From an uncultured Bacteroidales bacterium (GTDB lineage Bacteria > Bacteroidota > Bacteroidia > Bacteroidales > WCHB1-69): DNA of 64,000 nt. The stretch lies in contig CAJOFJ010000002.1 in NCBI GenBank assembly GCA_905233625.1, positions 62,001 through 126,000 on the forward strand, in the 5' to 3' direction. Below the pieces are notes generated by a model. That model was given only the letters and a program-made list of their open reading frames with translations. It had not been told where the DNA came from and made no database searches. Shown piece by piece: positions 42,616 through 52,447 of this stretch; positions within the stretch are counted from its first letter, which is position 1, and every line of letters begins with the position of its first letter. Made by a program: the position numbers and the translations under genes.

Positions 42616-45600
42616 ATGAGGTCGAAATCTTGGGTCGCTGTCATTTTTTTTATAGTGTTTGTTTTTCAACTTGTTGATATTCAGGCACAAATAATTAAAA
42701 AAAATATTTCTATCTCTTGGAAAGAAAATCTGATTTACAAATTGGACGAGGAAAATACACTCGAATTTTTGAATTTTGAGGATGCGATTTCAGATTTCGA
42801 ATACGGAGATTTGCCTGTTTTTTTTCAAAAAATAGCTGTTGATAACTTTTTTTCAGATTGTGAGGTCGAGCTGTCCAACGAGGTCTATGAACCGCTGGCG
42901 TCAGCCGACAGGCATCTGGTTCCGGTCCAATTGTTGAAATCGCAGCTGGAGCCTCGGGTGCGTTGTTATGCCGAGCAGCGAAAACCCTACGCCATCCTGA
43001 CTTTGCTGCCTTTTGTGGCGGATGCGTCAGGAAATGTCCGTAAGTTAGTCTCCTGTGAGATGACCCTGCGCTTCCACCCCCAAAACAGTGCTGCGAAGTC
43101 CACGCATTCATACGCTGCCAACTCGGTGCTGTCTACAGGAACATGGTACAAGGTCGGCGTGACGGAAACGGGACTTTACAAGTTGACTTTCGAGAATTTG
43201 ACGGAGATGGGCTGGTCGGGCTCGGCAGTACCGTCCTCGTTGATTTCGGTTTTTGGCAATGGCACAGGCCGCTTGTCGGAGGTCTGCGGCACGGAACGTC
43301 CCGACGATTTGCTGGAGTTGCCGATTATGGTTTTCGACGGCGGTGACGGCCAGTTCGGTGCAGGCGATTATCTGGTGTTCTATGCCAAGTCGCCACATGC
43401 CGTTTCCTTTGATAAGACTACTCGTACTTTTTCCCATCAATATAATATTTATGCGGATTACAGTGGCTATTTTGTCAATTTGAGCGGGGTGGGACAGCAT
43501 AAGCGGGTGACCACTGCCGAGGCACCTTCGACTTCCTATACGCAGACGGTGACAGATTATCTGGACTACCGCTTCCATGAGGTGGATGAGCTGAATCTGG
43601 AGGAAACCGGACAGGAATGGTTCTCTGATTTGTTCGATGTGACTACCCAGCGCAGCTATACCATCACTTTCCCGCAGCTCAGGTCGGAAACGGCCACCTT
43701 GACCCTGTCTGTCGCCTCCGTGCCTGTGGCGCCCACTTCCTTCTCGGTGTCGGTGAATGGCGGACTGGTGGGTTCGCTGGCCATTCCCACCATGTCGGGT
43801 CTGGCGGCTCGTGTCGAGAAATCTTCATTTTCATTCGTCCCAACCCAGTCATCCTTGAATATCACCCTTACCTACAACCGTTCTTCTTCCATGTCGAAGG
43901 GCTATCTGGACTATATTGCGGTGCAAGCGTTATGTGCGCTGTCTTTCAATGGGGGACAGCAGAGTTTCAATAATGGCAGATACGTGTTCAGTAGCTCGGT
44001 GAATCGCTATGACTTGGCCAATGCCAGTTCCGCTGTCAGGGTGTGGGATGTGACAGACCCCTCCAAAACCTTCCAGATATCGGGAAGCCTGAATGGCTCC
44101 GTCTATCAGTTTGTGAGCGTCGATACCGCCTATCGCCAGTTTGTGGCTTTCGACGGAAGTTCCTATAAGTCGGTGACCCCAATGGGAATGGTGGAAAATC
44201 AGAATCTTCATAGCGCTGATAATCAGGTGGATATGATTATTGTGGCCCATCCTGACTTTTGGTCGCAGGCGGAGCAGTTAGCGTCGGTACGCCGACAGGA
44301 ACAGGGACTGACGGTCAAGATTGTTTCTCCCACGCAAATATATAATGAGTTTTCCTCTGGTATGCAAGATCCTGTTGCCATCAGGGATTATATGAAGATG
44401 ATTTATGATAAGTCGGGGGGAGTGTATCCCAAATACCTCTTGTTGTTTGGTCGTCCGAGTTATGATTACCGGGGCAGGGTGTCGGGTACCAGTTTGTTTG
44501 TTCCGAATTATCAACGTCCTTTGGGACAGAATATTAGCGAGGGTGTATTTCGTTCCAATGATGATTTCTTTGGTATCTTGGACGACGGGGAAGGAGCTTA
44601 TTCCCGAGGGATGGTGGATGTGGCGGTGGGCCGTTTCCCGGTGTCCACGGCTGCTCAGGCTAACCAGGCGGTGACATTGAGCGTGAACTACACCACCAGC
44701 CGCAATTTGGTGGGGGCGCAGTCCTCGCAGGTCTCCAATCTGGCGGATTGGCGCAATGTGATTTGTTTTGTGGCCGATGACGGTGACCAGAATGAGCATT
44801 TGAACACGGCCGAGTCGTGCGCGTCTCTCGTGAAAAATGCCAGTAAAACCATCAATTTGGATAAAATTTATTGTGATGCTTATCCTCAGGTTTCCAATGC
44901 AGGGGGACAGCGCTATCCGGCGGTGAACTCGGCCATCAACGACCGTATGGACAGAGGGTCGTTGTTCCTGACCTACGTGGGGCACAGCGGCAAGGATGGC
45001 TGGGCTCACGAGCGTATCTTGGAGTTTTCTGATATCAATAATTGGAAAAATGCATACAACCAACCGGTTATGATGACATTGTCCTGTGATTTCGGGTGGT
45101 ACGACCGTACGGAGATCTCACCGGCGGAGGCGTGTTTCTTCAATCCCGGTGGCGGAGCAGCAGCCCTTATCACCACCTCGCGAGTGGCGTATGGTGGCTC
45201 GAATGCAAACTACGCGCGCAAGCTGTTCACTAGGTTCTTCGAGCCGGTCAATGGTTCCCGCCGCACTTTGGGGGAGATGAACCGTCAGGCCAAGAACGAT
45301 TACGGCGGTAACGGCGATGCCATTTCCATGTTCTACTTGTTGGGCGATCCCTCCATGCCTTTGGCTATTCCGCAATACAGGGTGGTGACCGACTCGGTGA
45401 ACGGGATGGCTGTATCCGCCTTGAATGATACCCTGAAGGCCCTCTCGCAGGTGGTGGTGAAGGGCAGGGTGGTGGATGCTGAAGGCCATACGCTGACGGG
45501 GTTCAATGGGAATGTTTTTACTTCTTTGTATGATAAAAAGATGATGGTCAGGACTTTGTCCAATGAGCCTTCGGAAAGTCCCGCTACGGAGTTCGAGGTG

Positions 45601-46455
45601 CAGAAAAGCGTGTTGTTCAAAGGGAATAACTCGGTGCAAAACGGTTACTTTGAAATCAAGTTCATGATTCCCAAAGATATTAACTATACGTATGGCAATG
45701 GCAAATTCAGCTACTATGCGCGTAGCAATAATGCCGATGCGGCGGGCTTTTTCGACTCGTTTGTGGTGGGCGGCAACAGCGGCATCGCATACGCTGATAA
45801 GGAAGGGCCTCAGATAGATTTATATCTTAATGATGAAAAATTTGTGAATCAAGGACTTACTAATCCGGATCCTGTGCTGATCGTCAAATTGAAGGATGAG
45901 CTGGGCATTAACACCACAGGCAACGGGGTGGGGCATGACTTGGTGGCTATTTTGGATGGTAACAATGATGCACAAATTGTGCTGAACGATCATTTTGAGG
46001 CGATTCAGGACAGCTCCAACCAGGGACAGGTGCGCTACCAGTTGCGGGGTTTGTCCACCGGAAAACATGTTGTCAAAATCAGAGCCTGGGATATATTAAA
46101 TAATGTATCGGAAAAAGAGCTGGAGTTTGAGGTGGCCAACGATGTGGAATTGAGTCTGCAGCATGTGCTGAATTATCCCAACCCGTTCACTACTCATACT
46201 TCGTTCTTTTTTGAGCATAATCATCCGGGAGAGAATCTGGATGTGCTGATCCAGATTTTTACCATCAGTGGAAAATTGATCAAGACGATCAGTACAAATA
46301 TTTTTTCAGAAGGAACCAGAAGTGCGCCGATTGACTGGGACGGAAGGGATGATTTTGGCGACAAAATTGGCAAGGGAACCTATATTTATCGCTTAAGAGT
46401 TCGTACCGGTGACGGAAAATTGGCGGAGAAAACAGAAAAAGTTGTACTTTTGTAA
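42616..46455 (+). CDS. porU: PorU, T9SS C-terminal signal peptidase
   Basis: A 1279-residue gingipain-like (C25) protease with an N-terminal signal segment. The catalytic histidine lies in LTYVGHSGKDGW near residue 789 and the nucleophile cysteine in MMTLSCDFGWYD near 823. AVGRFPVST near 675 and GGGAAALITTSR near 845 are further C25/PorU marks. The C-terminus (VLNYPNPF, then GDKIGKGTYIYRLRVRTGDG) resembles the T9SS tail that PorU itself retains. PorU removes the sorting domain of T9SS cargo at the cell surface and attaches it to A-LPS. porV follows after 57 bases. Confidence 0.88.
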   Translation: MRSKSWVAVIFFIVFVFQLVDIQAQIIKKNISISWKENLIYKLDEENTLEFLNFEDAISDFEYGDLPVFFQKIAVDNFFSDCEVELSNEVYEPLASADRHLVPVQLLKSQLEPRVRCYAEQRKPYAILTLLPFVADASGNVRKLVSCEMTLRFHPQNSAAKSTHSYAANSVLSTGTWYKVGVTETGLYKLTFENLTEMGWSGSAVPSSLISVFGNGTGRLSEVCGTERPDDLLELPIMVFDGGDGQFGAGDYLVFYAKSPHAVSFDKTTRTFSHQYNIYADYSGYFVNLSGVGQHKRVTTAEAPSTSYTQTVTDYLDYRFHEVDELNLEETGQEWFSDLFDVTTQRSYTITFPQLRSETATLTLSVASVPVAPTSFSVSVNGGLVGSLAIPTMSGLAARVEKSSFSFVPTQSSLNITLTYNRSSSMSKGYLDYIAVQALCALSFNGGQQSFNNGRYVFSSSVNRYDLANASSAVRVWDVTDPSKTFQISGSLNGSVYQFVSVDTAYRQFVAFDGSSYKSVTPMGMVENQNLHSADNQVDMIIVAHPDFWSQAEQLASVRRQEQGLTVKIVSPTQIYNEFSSGMQDPVAIRDYMKMIYDKSGGVYPKYLLLFGRPSYDYRGRVSGTSLFVPNYQRPLGQNISEGVFRSNDDFFGILDDGEGAYSRGMVDVAVGRFPVSTAAQANQAVTLSVNYTTSRNLVGAQSSQVSNLADWRNVICFVADDGDQNEHLNTAESCASLVKNASKTINLDKIYCDAYPQVSNAGGQRYPAVNSAINDRMDRGSLFLTYVGHSGKDGWAHERILEFSDINNWKNAYNQPVMMTLSCDFGWYDRTEISPAEACFFNPGGGAAALITTSRVAYGGSNANYARKLFTRFFEPVNGSRRTLGEMNRQAKNDYGGNGDAISMFYLLGDPSMPLAIPQYRVVTDSVNGMAVSALNDTLKALSQVVVKGRVVDAEGHTLTGFNGNVFTSLYDKKMMVRTLSNEPSESPATEFEVQKSVLFKGNNSVQNGYFEIKFMIPKDINYTYGNGKFSYYARSNNADAAGFFDSFVVGGNSGIAYADKEGPQIDLYLNDEKFVNQGLTNPDPVLIVKLKDELGINTTGNGVGHDLVAILDGNNDAQIVLNDHFEAIQDSSNQGQVRYQLRGLSTGKHVVKIRAWDILNNVSEKELEFEVANDVELSLQHVLNYPNPFTTHTSFFFEHNHPGENLDVLIQIFTISGKLIKTISTNIFSEGTRSAPIDWDGRDDFGDKIGKGTYIYRLRVRTGDGKLAEKTEKVVLL

Positions 46456-46463
46456 AATATTTT

Positions 46464-46475
46464 GGCAATATTGCC
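46464..46475 (+). other. Short palindrome in the porU-porV gap
   Basis: GGCAATATTGCC is a perfect 12-base palindrome shortly after the porU stop. It is followed by a T-rich stretch. It might be a weak attenuator; the stem is short. Confidence 0.3.
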
Positions 46476-46512
46476 GTTATCATTTTTTATCTTAATATAA
46501 TTTGAAACAAAA

Positions 46513-47784
46513 ATGAAGAAGACCTTATTGACGTTTGTGAGTTTAATTGTTTTGATATCAATAAGTTATGCGCAGGGATATGATCCGAGTGGCCGCCAAA
46601 CCAAGCCGACTGCCTCGCAATTGATGGAGAAATACTTTAATCCCATTACCACGGCGGTGCCGTTTTTGATGATAGCCCCCGATGCCCGTTCCGCGGGTAT
46701 GGGCGATATCGGTAGCTGCAGCTCTGCCGACGCGAACAGCCAGCACCACAATCCATCCAAATATGTGTTTAACAAAAGCAAATTTGGTATATCTTTTTCA
46801 TACAGTCCGTGGTTGACCAGCCTGAGCAAGTCGTTGGGCATTAGTCTGGCATATTTGGGAACGTTTTGGAAAATCACAGATATGGACGCTATCGCCTTCT
46901 CGTTGAGATATTTCCATTTGGGAACCATTGATTTTACCGACGAGTATGGCCAGGTGTACGCCAATCCCAGTCCGAATGAGTTTGCCATCGACTTTACTTA
47001 CGCTCGTAAGTTGACGGATGTATTCTCCATGGCATTGACCCCTCGTTTCATCTATTCCAATATCACCGCCGGCTATAGCATGTACGATGCCAGTGGCAAA
47101 CCGGGTTTGGCCGGAGCCGCCGACCTGTCGTTGTGCTATGAGCAGAGTTTCAGAACAAAAGGTATGGAAAATAGCACCGTTCGTTTGGGTGTCAATATCA
47201 CCAATATGGGAAACAAGATGACCTATTCGTCGAATGCATCACCCGAAGCACGTGACTTTTTGCCGGCCAACCTGAAAATCGGTTTGGGTTATACGATGGA
47301 TTTTGACGGATATAACAGCTTGTCCATTATGGGCGAAATGAACAAATTGTTGGTGCCCACTCCTCCCAAATATGCGAGAGACTCCCTGGGCAACCGCTAT
47401 ATTGTGGCGGGAAAAAACAACAAAATTTCTTCCGCACAGGGTATTTTCCAGTCGTTTTATGACGCTCCCGGTGGTTTTAGAGAGGAATTGTACGAAATAG
47501 CCTGGGCGTATGGTATCGAATATGCTTACAACAACCTCTTGTTTGTGCGTACCGGTGGTTTCTTTGAAAGCAAATACAAAGGTAACCGTAAATATTTGAC
47601 CTTCGGTGCCGGTTTGCATTACAATATCTTCCAGATTGATGTTTCCTATCTGTTTTCGGTGAGCGATCAGCACCATCCGCTGGAACATACTCTCCGTTTC
47701 ACCTTGACTTTCGATCTGAAGTCCTTTAATAAGGATGAAATCAAAAAACAGGACAAGCCGCAAGGCCGTATGGACAGATTGTAA
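46513..47784 (+). CDS. porV: PorV, T9SS outer-membrane shuttle protein
   Basis: A 423-residue outer-membrane beta-barrel of the FadL/PorV type. The signal peptide ends near SYAQG (residue 21), then FLMIAPDARSAGMGDIGSCS, the classic PorV start in which the mature barrel plug region carries AGMGD. PorV carries cargo from the translocon to PorU. It lies directly downstream of porU, a conserved order in Porphyromonas and Flavobacterium. Confidence 0.9.
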   Translation: MKKTLLTFVSLIVLISISYAQGYDPSGRQTKPTASQLMEKYFNPITTAVPFLMIAPDARSAGMGDIGSCSSADANSQHHNPSKYVFNKSKFGISFSYSPWLTSLSKSLGISLAYLGTFWKITDMDAIAFSLRYFHLGTIDFTDEYGQVYANPSPNEFAIDFTYARKLTDVFSMALTPRFIYSNITAGYSMYDASGKPGLAGAADLSLCYEQSFRTKGMENSTVRLGVNITNMGNKMTYSSNASPEARDFLPANLKIGLGYTMDFDGYNSLSIMGEMNKLLVPTPPKYARDSLGNRYIVAGKNNKISSAQGIFQSFYDAPGGFREELYEIAWAYGIEYAYNNLLFVRTGGFFESKYKGNRKYLTFGAGLHYNIFQIDVSYLFSVSDQHHPLEHTLRFTLTFDLKSFNKDEIKKQDKPQGRMDRL

Positions 47785-47799
47785 AATATATGCTGGATT

Positions 47800-48285
47800 A
47801 TGAGAGTGGGTTTCGGTTATGATTCGCATCGTCTGGCAGAAGGTCGGAGATTGGTTTTAGGAGGGGTGGAGATTCCCTTCGGGAAAGGCTGTGTGGCCCA
47901 TTCCGACGGCGATGCATTGATTCATGCCATTTGCGATGCCCTGCTCGGTGCCGCCGGCTTGTCGGATATCGGCAGCCATTTCCCTGATACCGATAATCAG
48001 TATAAAAATATTGATAGCAAGATACTTTTGGCCAAAGTAGTGGAGTTGTTGGATCAGAAAGGATTGAAAATCAATAATATAGATTCAACAATCGTGATTG
48101 AACAGCCGAAGATGGCTCCCTATCACGATGCGATGATTCAGACCCTTGCAGGGGTGATGTGTATTGCACCGGGACGACTTGCCATCAAAGCCAAGACCAA
48201 CGAGAAACTGGGTTTTGTAGGCAGTGGCGACGGTGTGGTCTGCTTTGCCACCTGCACGCTCGCCGAACTGAAAACTGAAAACTGA
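47800..48285 (+). CDS. ispF: 2-C-methyl-D-erythritol 2,4-cyclodiphosphate synthase
   Basis: A 161-residue MEP-pathway enzyme. Metal ligands D8 and H10 lie in GFGYDSHRL and H42 in HSDGDALIHA. The C-terminal KAKTNEKLGFVGSGDG block is standard. It forms the cyclic diphosphate in isoprenoid synthesis. It starts 15 bases after porV. The last residues (AELKTEN) are encoded by a heptad repeat array that has run into the 3' end. IspF normally ends around here, so function should be unaffected. Confidence 0.92.
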   Translation: MRVGFGYDSHRLAEGRRLVLGGVEIPFGKGCVAHSDGDALIHAICDALLGAAGLSDIGSHFPDTDNQYKNIDSKILLAKVVELLDQKGLKINNIDSTIVIEQPKMAPYHDAMIQTLAGVMCIAPGRLAIKAKTNEKLGFVGSGDGVVCFATCTLAELKTEN

Positions 48286-48450
48286 AAGTTGAAAACTGAA
48301 AACTGAAAATTGAAATTTTGAATTTTGAATTTTGAATTTAACCCCTAATAACTAATAACTAATAACTAATAACTATCAACTATCAACTATTAACTATTAA
48401 CTATCCACTATCCACTATCCACCTACTAACCCCTATCCCCTAACCCCTAT
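48264..48450. repeat. Heptad tandem array, ispF-cdsA gap
   Basis: Successive 7-base units drift in sequence: AACTGAA, then TTTTGAA, AACTAAT, AACTATC, CACTATC and ACCCCTA types. The array begins inside the ispF coding end and runs to the cdsA start. Confidence 0.7.
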
Positions 48451-48451
48451 C

Positions 48452-49300
48452 ATGTCCCCTCAATTCAAATCCCTCCTCACCCGCACTATTTCCGGCGCTG
48501 TTTTTGTGGCGCTGGTGGTAGGCTCGTTTTTTGTGCCTTCGTATTTCCAATTTGCCCTGTTTGTATTCTTTGCCGCGGTTGCCACATACGAATACCTCCA
48601 CATTGTGGAAACGGACGGGATCAGGTCGCATAAGGTTTTAGGAGTGTTGATGACAGTTTTGATGGTGGAAGGAGGATATATACGGCAAAGTATGAGTTTT
48701 GGCTGGTTGTTGGTTGTGCTGCTGATGCTGTCCATTCCAGTAATTGAATTGTTCCGGAAAGGAGAAAAGCCGTTCAACAATATCGCTCACAATTTCTTGC
48801 CGGTATTATGGATAGGTGTTCCTTTCACTTTGGCGGGGGTGACCAATGTCATGCTGTTTCAAGAAGAGGCTTTGTTGGCGCTGTTTATCCTTTTGTGGAC
48901 TTCCGATACTTTTGCTTATTGCGGAGGTTCTTTGTTTGGAAAGCATAAAATGTTTGAGAGAATATCCCCTAAGAAAACTTGGGAAGGCTTTGCCATCGGC
49001 GGTTTGTTCGCTTGCGGTGTCGCAGTGGGCTTGTCGTTTGTGCCGTATTTTCATAATGCCCTGTTGTATGAGGCAAGTACGACTTTCAATGTGCTGGCAT
49101 GGCTGGGTTTCGGCCTCGTTGTCTTTGTGACGGGCACTTTGGGAGACCTGATAGAATCCATGTTCAAGCGCTCTTACGGGGTGAAGGATTCCGGCAACAT
49201 CATGCCGGGCCACGGCGGCATGCTCGACCGCTTTGACTCGTTCCTCTTCGCCATGCCGTTCTGTATGATTTATTGGGTGTTGATTACATTCATTTATTGA
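48452..49300 (+). CDS. cdsA: Phosphatidate cytidylyltransferase
   Basis: A 282-residue integral membrane enzyme with seven to eight hydrophobic helices that makes CDP-diacylglycerol from phosphatidate and CTP. The C-terminal CdsA signature is GVKDSGNIMPGHGGMLDRFD at about residues 244-263. Its stop codon lies inside the first unit of the hairpin array at 49296. In many Bacteroidota cdsA follows ftsH and a LUD gene; here these are nearby but convergent. Confidence 0.9.
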   Translation: MSPQFKSLLTRTISGAVFVALVVGSFFVPSYFQFALFVFFAAVATYEYLHIVETDGIRSHKVLGVLMTVLMVEGGYIRQSMSFGWLLVVLLMLSIPVIELFRKGEKPFNNIAHNFLPVLWIGVPFTLAGVTNVMLFQEEALLALFILLWTSDTFAYCGGSLFGKHKMFERISPKKTWEGFAIGGLFACGVAVGLSFVPYFHNALLYEASTTFNVLAWLGFGLVVFVTGTLGDLIESMFKRSYGVKDSGNIMPGHGGMLDRFDSFLFAMPFCMIYWVLITFIY

Positions 49301-49544
49301 TATTAATTCCCTTACGGGAAATGAATGTATGGGAACAATGTGTATTACCTATTGATATTGAATCCCTTACGGGATACAAATGCATAACAATAATCCGCAT
49401 TCTATTGATATTGAATCCCTTACGGGATAAGGGTGAGAAATGGATAATATGTTATGTACCTATTTTTCCCCGTCAGGGGAATAAATATCAATAGAGGTCG
49501 CATGTTGTATTCCATTATACCCTCGTAGAGGGTTCAATATTAAT
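49296..49544. repeat. Five-copy REP-like hairpin array between convergent genes
   Basis: Units of about 26 bases (ATTGATATTGAATCCCTTAC then GGGATA) occur at 49296-49320, 49351-49376 and 49404-49429, with two inverted, more degenerate copies at 49466-49492 and 49518-49544. Starts are 53-55 bases apart. Each unit holds a small stem of the TCCC-loop-GGGA type. Confidence 0.7.
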
Positions 49545-49547
49545 ATT

Positions 49548-51566
49548 TTACAATAACCCGCTCCGCTTCAACAATGCCTCCACTTTGGGTTCGCGCCCAC
49601 GGAAATCCACAAACATTTGCATGGCCTCGCGACTGCCGCCACGGCAGAGTATGCAATCATGGAATTTCGTTGCAGTTTCTTTGTTGAAGATGCCTGTTTC
49701 CTGAAACAGCGAAAAAGCGTCGGCATCCAGCACCTCGGCCCATTTGTAGCCATAATATCCGGCAGCGTAGCCTCCTGAGAAAATATGGGTAAAGGCGGTG
49801 CTGGTGCAACATCCCTTCGGTCGTGGGAAAAAATCAACCACTTTCATGGCCTCATGCTCCAAGGCTTCCAAATCGGGATTTACCTCGGCTTCGTCGTGCC
49901 AGCACATATCCAGAAAACCGAATGACAATTGGCGGCACGACAGGTAACCCGCTTGGAAATTCTCCATCTCTTTTACCTTCTTGATCAATGTTTCGGGAAT
50001 AGCCTCGCCAGTTTGATAATGTTGGGCGAAGGATTGCAGGAAATGGATGTCGGAGGCCCAGTTCTCGTTGATTTGAGAGGGCAGCTCTACAAAGTCGCGG
50101 GGCACGCTGGTACCCGAAAGGCTGGTATAGGTCACTTCCGACAGCATCCCGTGCAGGGCATGGCCGAATTCATGCATAAAGGTGGTTAACTCGTTGAAAG
50201 TTAGTAAGGAAGCTTTGTCTGCGGTGGGAGGGGTGAAGTTCATCACCAGGGATACCAAGGGAATGATGTTTTCTCCTTGCGCGGTCTTGTGCTGTTCGCG
50301 GAAAGAGGTCATCCAGGCTCCTCCTTTTTTGTTCTCGCGAGGGAAGAAATCGAGATACAAAACAGCGATGATCTGGTCTTTCCGATGGACGAAATAGGTT
50401 TTTACATCTTCTTGATAGACAGGTATTTCTTTGGTTTCCACAAAATCCAGGTCATACAGCTGGTGCGCTAAACCGAACACGCCCTCAATCACTTTGTCCA
50501 GCGGGAAATACACTTTCAGCTCTTCTTCATTGAAATTGAATAGGCTTTCTTTCTGTTTTTCAGCATAATACGACATATCCCAGCGTTCAAAATCGCCTTC
50601 AAATCCCATTTTTCGGGCGAAATCCACCATCGACTGCATTTCTTTTTCGGCGCAAGCTCGGGAGGGTACTTCCAGTGTGTGCAATAACTCGTACACATGG
50701 GCTTTGTCCTTGGCCATGCGTTCGGTGAGCACGTAGGAGGCGTAATCGCTGAAACCCAACAGTTTGGCGATTTGTTTGCGCAGCGAGGCAATTTCATAGA
50801 CCAGCGCGCTGTTGTCATGGTTGTCGTGGAAGCAGCGTGAGGAGTAGTGCATGAAGAATTCCTGGCGCAACTCCCGGTCATCGGCATATTTCATGATGGC
50901 CTGGTAGCTGGGCATGGTGAGGTCGAAAAGCCAGCCGTCCAAACCCTTGGCTTTGGCCTTGTTGGCGGCAATGTCGCGGGCACTTTGCGGCAAGCCTGCC
51001 AGCAGTTTTTCGTCGCTTATATGTCGGGTGAAAGCGTGGGTGGCGGCCAGCACGTTGTCGCTGAACTGCAGGGTGAGCTGCGACAGACGCATGGTCAGTT
51101 GGTTATACTCTTTTTTTTCGTCGGGACTGAGTTTTGCACCGTGGCGGATAAAGTTCCGGTAGCTTTTCTCCGTCAGCATCCGCTCCTCTTCATTTAAGCC
51201 TTCCCGCTGTTCATATACCTCGTTAATCCGTTTGAACAGTTTTTCATTCAGTGTGATTTCGTTGTAAAAGGCTGTCAGTTCAGGTTGGATTTTCTGGGCC
51301 AGTTCTTGCAATTCCTGGGAGGTGTTGCACACCAGCAGGTTAAAGAAAATATCGGAGATACTGCCCAGCATTTCTCCTGAGCGGTCCAAAGTCGCGACAG
51401 TATTATTGAAGGTCGGTGCTTCAGCTTGGTCAGTAATGGCTTGTATTTCCTTTCTTGCCACTTCCAGGGCGTGATGGAAAGCCGGTTCATAATGCTCCGT
51501 CTTGATCAGGTTGAAAGGCGGGGTCTGGTATGGCGTTTGCCACGGAGAGGTTAAGGGGTTGTTCAT
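49548..51566 (-). CDS. M3-family oligopeptidase (peptidyl-dipeptidase Dcp-like)
   Basis: A 672-residue zinc metallopeptidase with the M3 motif MHEFGHALHG near residues 463-472 and the downstream zinc glutamate region. It has the Dcp/OpdA-like C-terminal block GGYAAGYYGYKWAEVLDADA. No signal peptide is visible, so it acts in the cytoplasm on short peptides. The size fits Dcp/OpdA. The upstream region is a heptad array. Confidence 0.85.
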   Translation of the reverse strand: MNNPLTSPWQTPYQTPPFNLIKTEHYEPAFHHALEVARKEIQAITDQAEAPTFNNTVATLDRSGEMLGSISDIFFNLLVCNTSQELQELAQKIQPELTAFYNEITLNEKLFKRINEVYEQREGLNEEERMLTEKSYRNFIRHGAKLSPDEKKEYNQLTMRLSQLTLQFSDNVLAATHAFTRHISDEKLLAGLPQSARDIAANKAKAKGLDGWLFDLTMPSYQAIMKYADDRELRQEFFMHYSSRCFHDNHDNSALVYEIASLRKQIAKLLGFSDYASYVLTERMAKDKAHVYELLHTLEVPSRACAEKEMQSMVDFARKMGFEGDFERWDMSYYAEKQKESLFNFNEEELKVYFPLDKVIEGVFGLAHQLYDLDFVETKEIPVYQEDVKTYFVHRKDQIIAVLYLDFFPRENKKGGAWMTSFREQHKTAQGENIIPLVSLVMNFTPPTADKASLLTFNELTTFMHEFGHALHGMLSEVTYTSLSGTSVPRDFVELPSQINENWASDIHFLQSFAQHYQTGEAIPETLIKKVKEMENFQAGYLSCRQLSFGFLDMCWHDEAEVNPDLEALEHEAMKVVDFFPRPKGCCTSTAFTHIFSGGYAAGYYGYKWAEVLDADAFSLFQETGIFNKETATKFHDCILCRGGSREAMQMFVDFRGREPKVEALLKRSGLL

Positions 51567-51571
51567 GGGGC

Positions 51572-51785
51572 GATGGGGAAGCTGAAAGTTGAAAACTGAA
51601 AGTTGAAAACTGAAAACTGAAAACTGAAAACTAAACTCTAAACTCTAAACATTAAACATTAGAACTCTGAATTTTGAATTCTGAATTTTGAATTCTGAAT
51701 TTTTAATTCTCAGTTCTTAATTCTTAATTCTTAATTCTGCCCCCTATCCCCTGTAACCTGCAACCTGTCTCCTGTCCCTTGTATT
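51572..51785. repeat. Heptad tandem array, one arm of a long inverted repeat
   Basis: Ordered blocks of 7-base units run GAAAACT, AAACTCT, AAACATT, TTGAATTC and TTCTTAA. The same order appears on the opposite strand at 54641-54750. Confidence 0.75.
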
Positions 51786-51790
51786 CCTGA

Positions 51791-52435
51791 TCACAGCACG
51801 AGCATCAAAATATACCTCGGCGTAAGCGGAGTGCGGATTTCCTGGTTGTCGCGGATGGTGAGTGGGGTGGGGCTGATGATCTCGTTCATCTCGTAAAGAT
51901 TGCCTTCGTTGCGGTTTTGCTGTTGCTCCAAGGCTGTTTTCAGGTCGGGTACGATGTTGTTGGCGAAAGCGATGATGATAAGGTCGGAAGCCAAGCCTTT
52001 GACTGAAGGATAGAGAGAGTTGTGGGGGGAGAAGACAAAACTGCAGCTGTGGGCGATAAGGGCGTCGCTGAATACTATGGCTGCATCCGCGGGGGTGTTG
52101 ACGTCAATGGCATCCACGTAATTTATATTGTTGGCTTTCAGTACATTGACAAATTGTGGTTTGGTGTTGAGCAGCACAGGATAATTCTGCACTTGAAGTA
52201 ATTTCACCAGGCGGCTGACAAATTGCTCCTTGGTGCAGGGCACGTATTTGCCCCCCAAAGCGCGGAATTGAACCACAAAATCACGCACCAGGTCATCGCT
52301 GGGGGTGATGAAGTCGTCGGACAAGTCCAGGTTAGGGTAGCGATTGACACCCTTGGCCGATAAAGCGTGCCGGATGTCTTTGCGGATGGACTCTTTCGAG
52401 GTGGTTAAACTGCTTTCAGTACTTAAAGTTTCCAT
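51791..52435 (-). CDS. LUD-domain (LutC-like) protein
   Basis: A 214-residue protein with a LUD/LutC-type fold: short N-terminal helix, then VNTPADAAIVFSDALIAHSC near 113-132 and GLASDLIIIAFANNIVPDL near 148-166. LUD proteins occur in lactate-utilisation complexes, but the version that follows ftsH in Bacteroidota is of unknown function. It lies 12 bases behind ftsH on the same strand. Confidence 0.75.
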   Translation of the reverse strand: METLSTESSLTTSKESIRKDIRHALSAKGVNRYPNLDLSDDFITPSDDLVRDFVVQFRALGGKYVPCTKEQFVSRLVKLLQVQNYPVLLNTKPQFVNVLKANNINYVDAIDVNTPADAAIVFSDALIAHSCSFVFSPHNSLYPSVKGLASDLIIIAFANNIVPDLKTALEQQQNRNEGNLYEMNEIISPTPLTIRDNQEIRTPLTPRYILMLVL

Positions 52436-52447
52436 GATGTTGGTATG

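Noticed and set aside
44278..45063. 261-codon open frame on the minus strand
   Set aside because: Antisense shadow of porU across its catalytic domain; no protein family features.
48264..48450. Tandem array between ispF and cdsA as a CRISPR or satellite with function in itself
   Set aside because: Units are 7 bases with no spacers; it belongs to the dispersed heptad family.
49296..49544. Regularly spaced repeats that look like a short CRISPR array
   Set aside because: Units are degenerate, switch orientation after the third copy, contain internal hairpins, and no cas gene is nearby.
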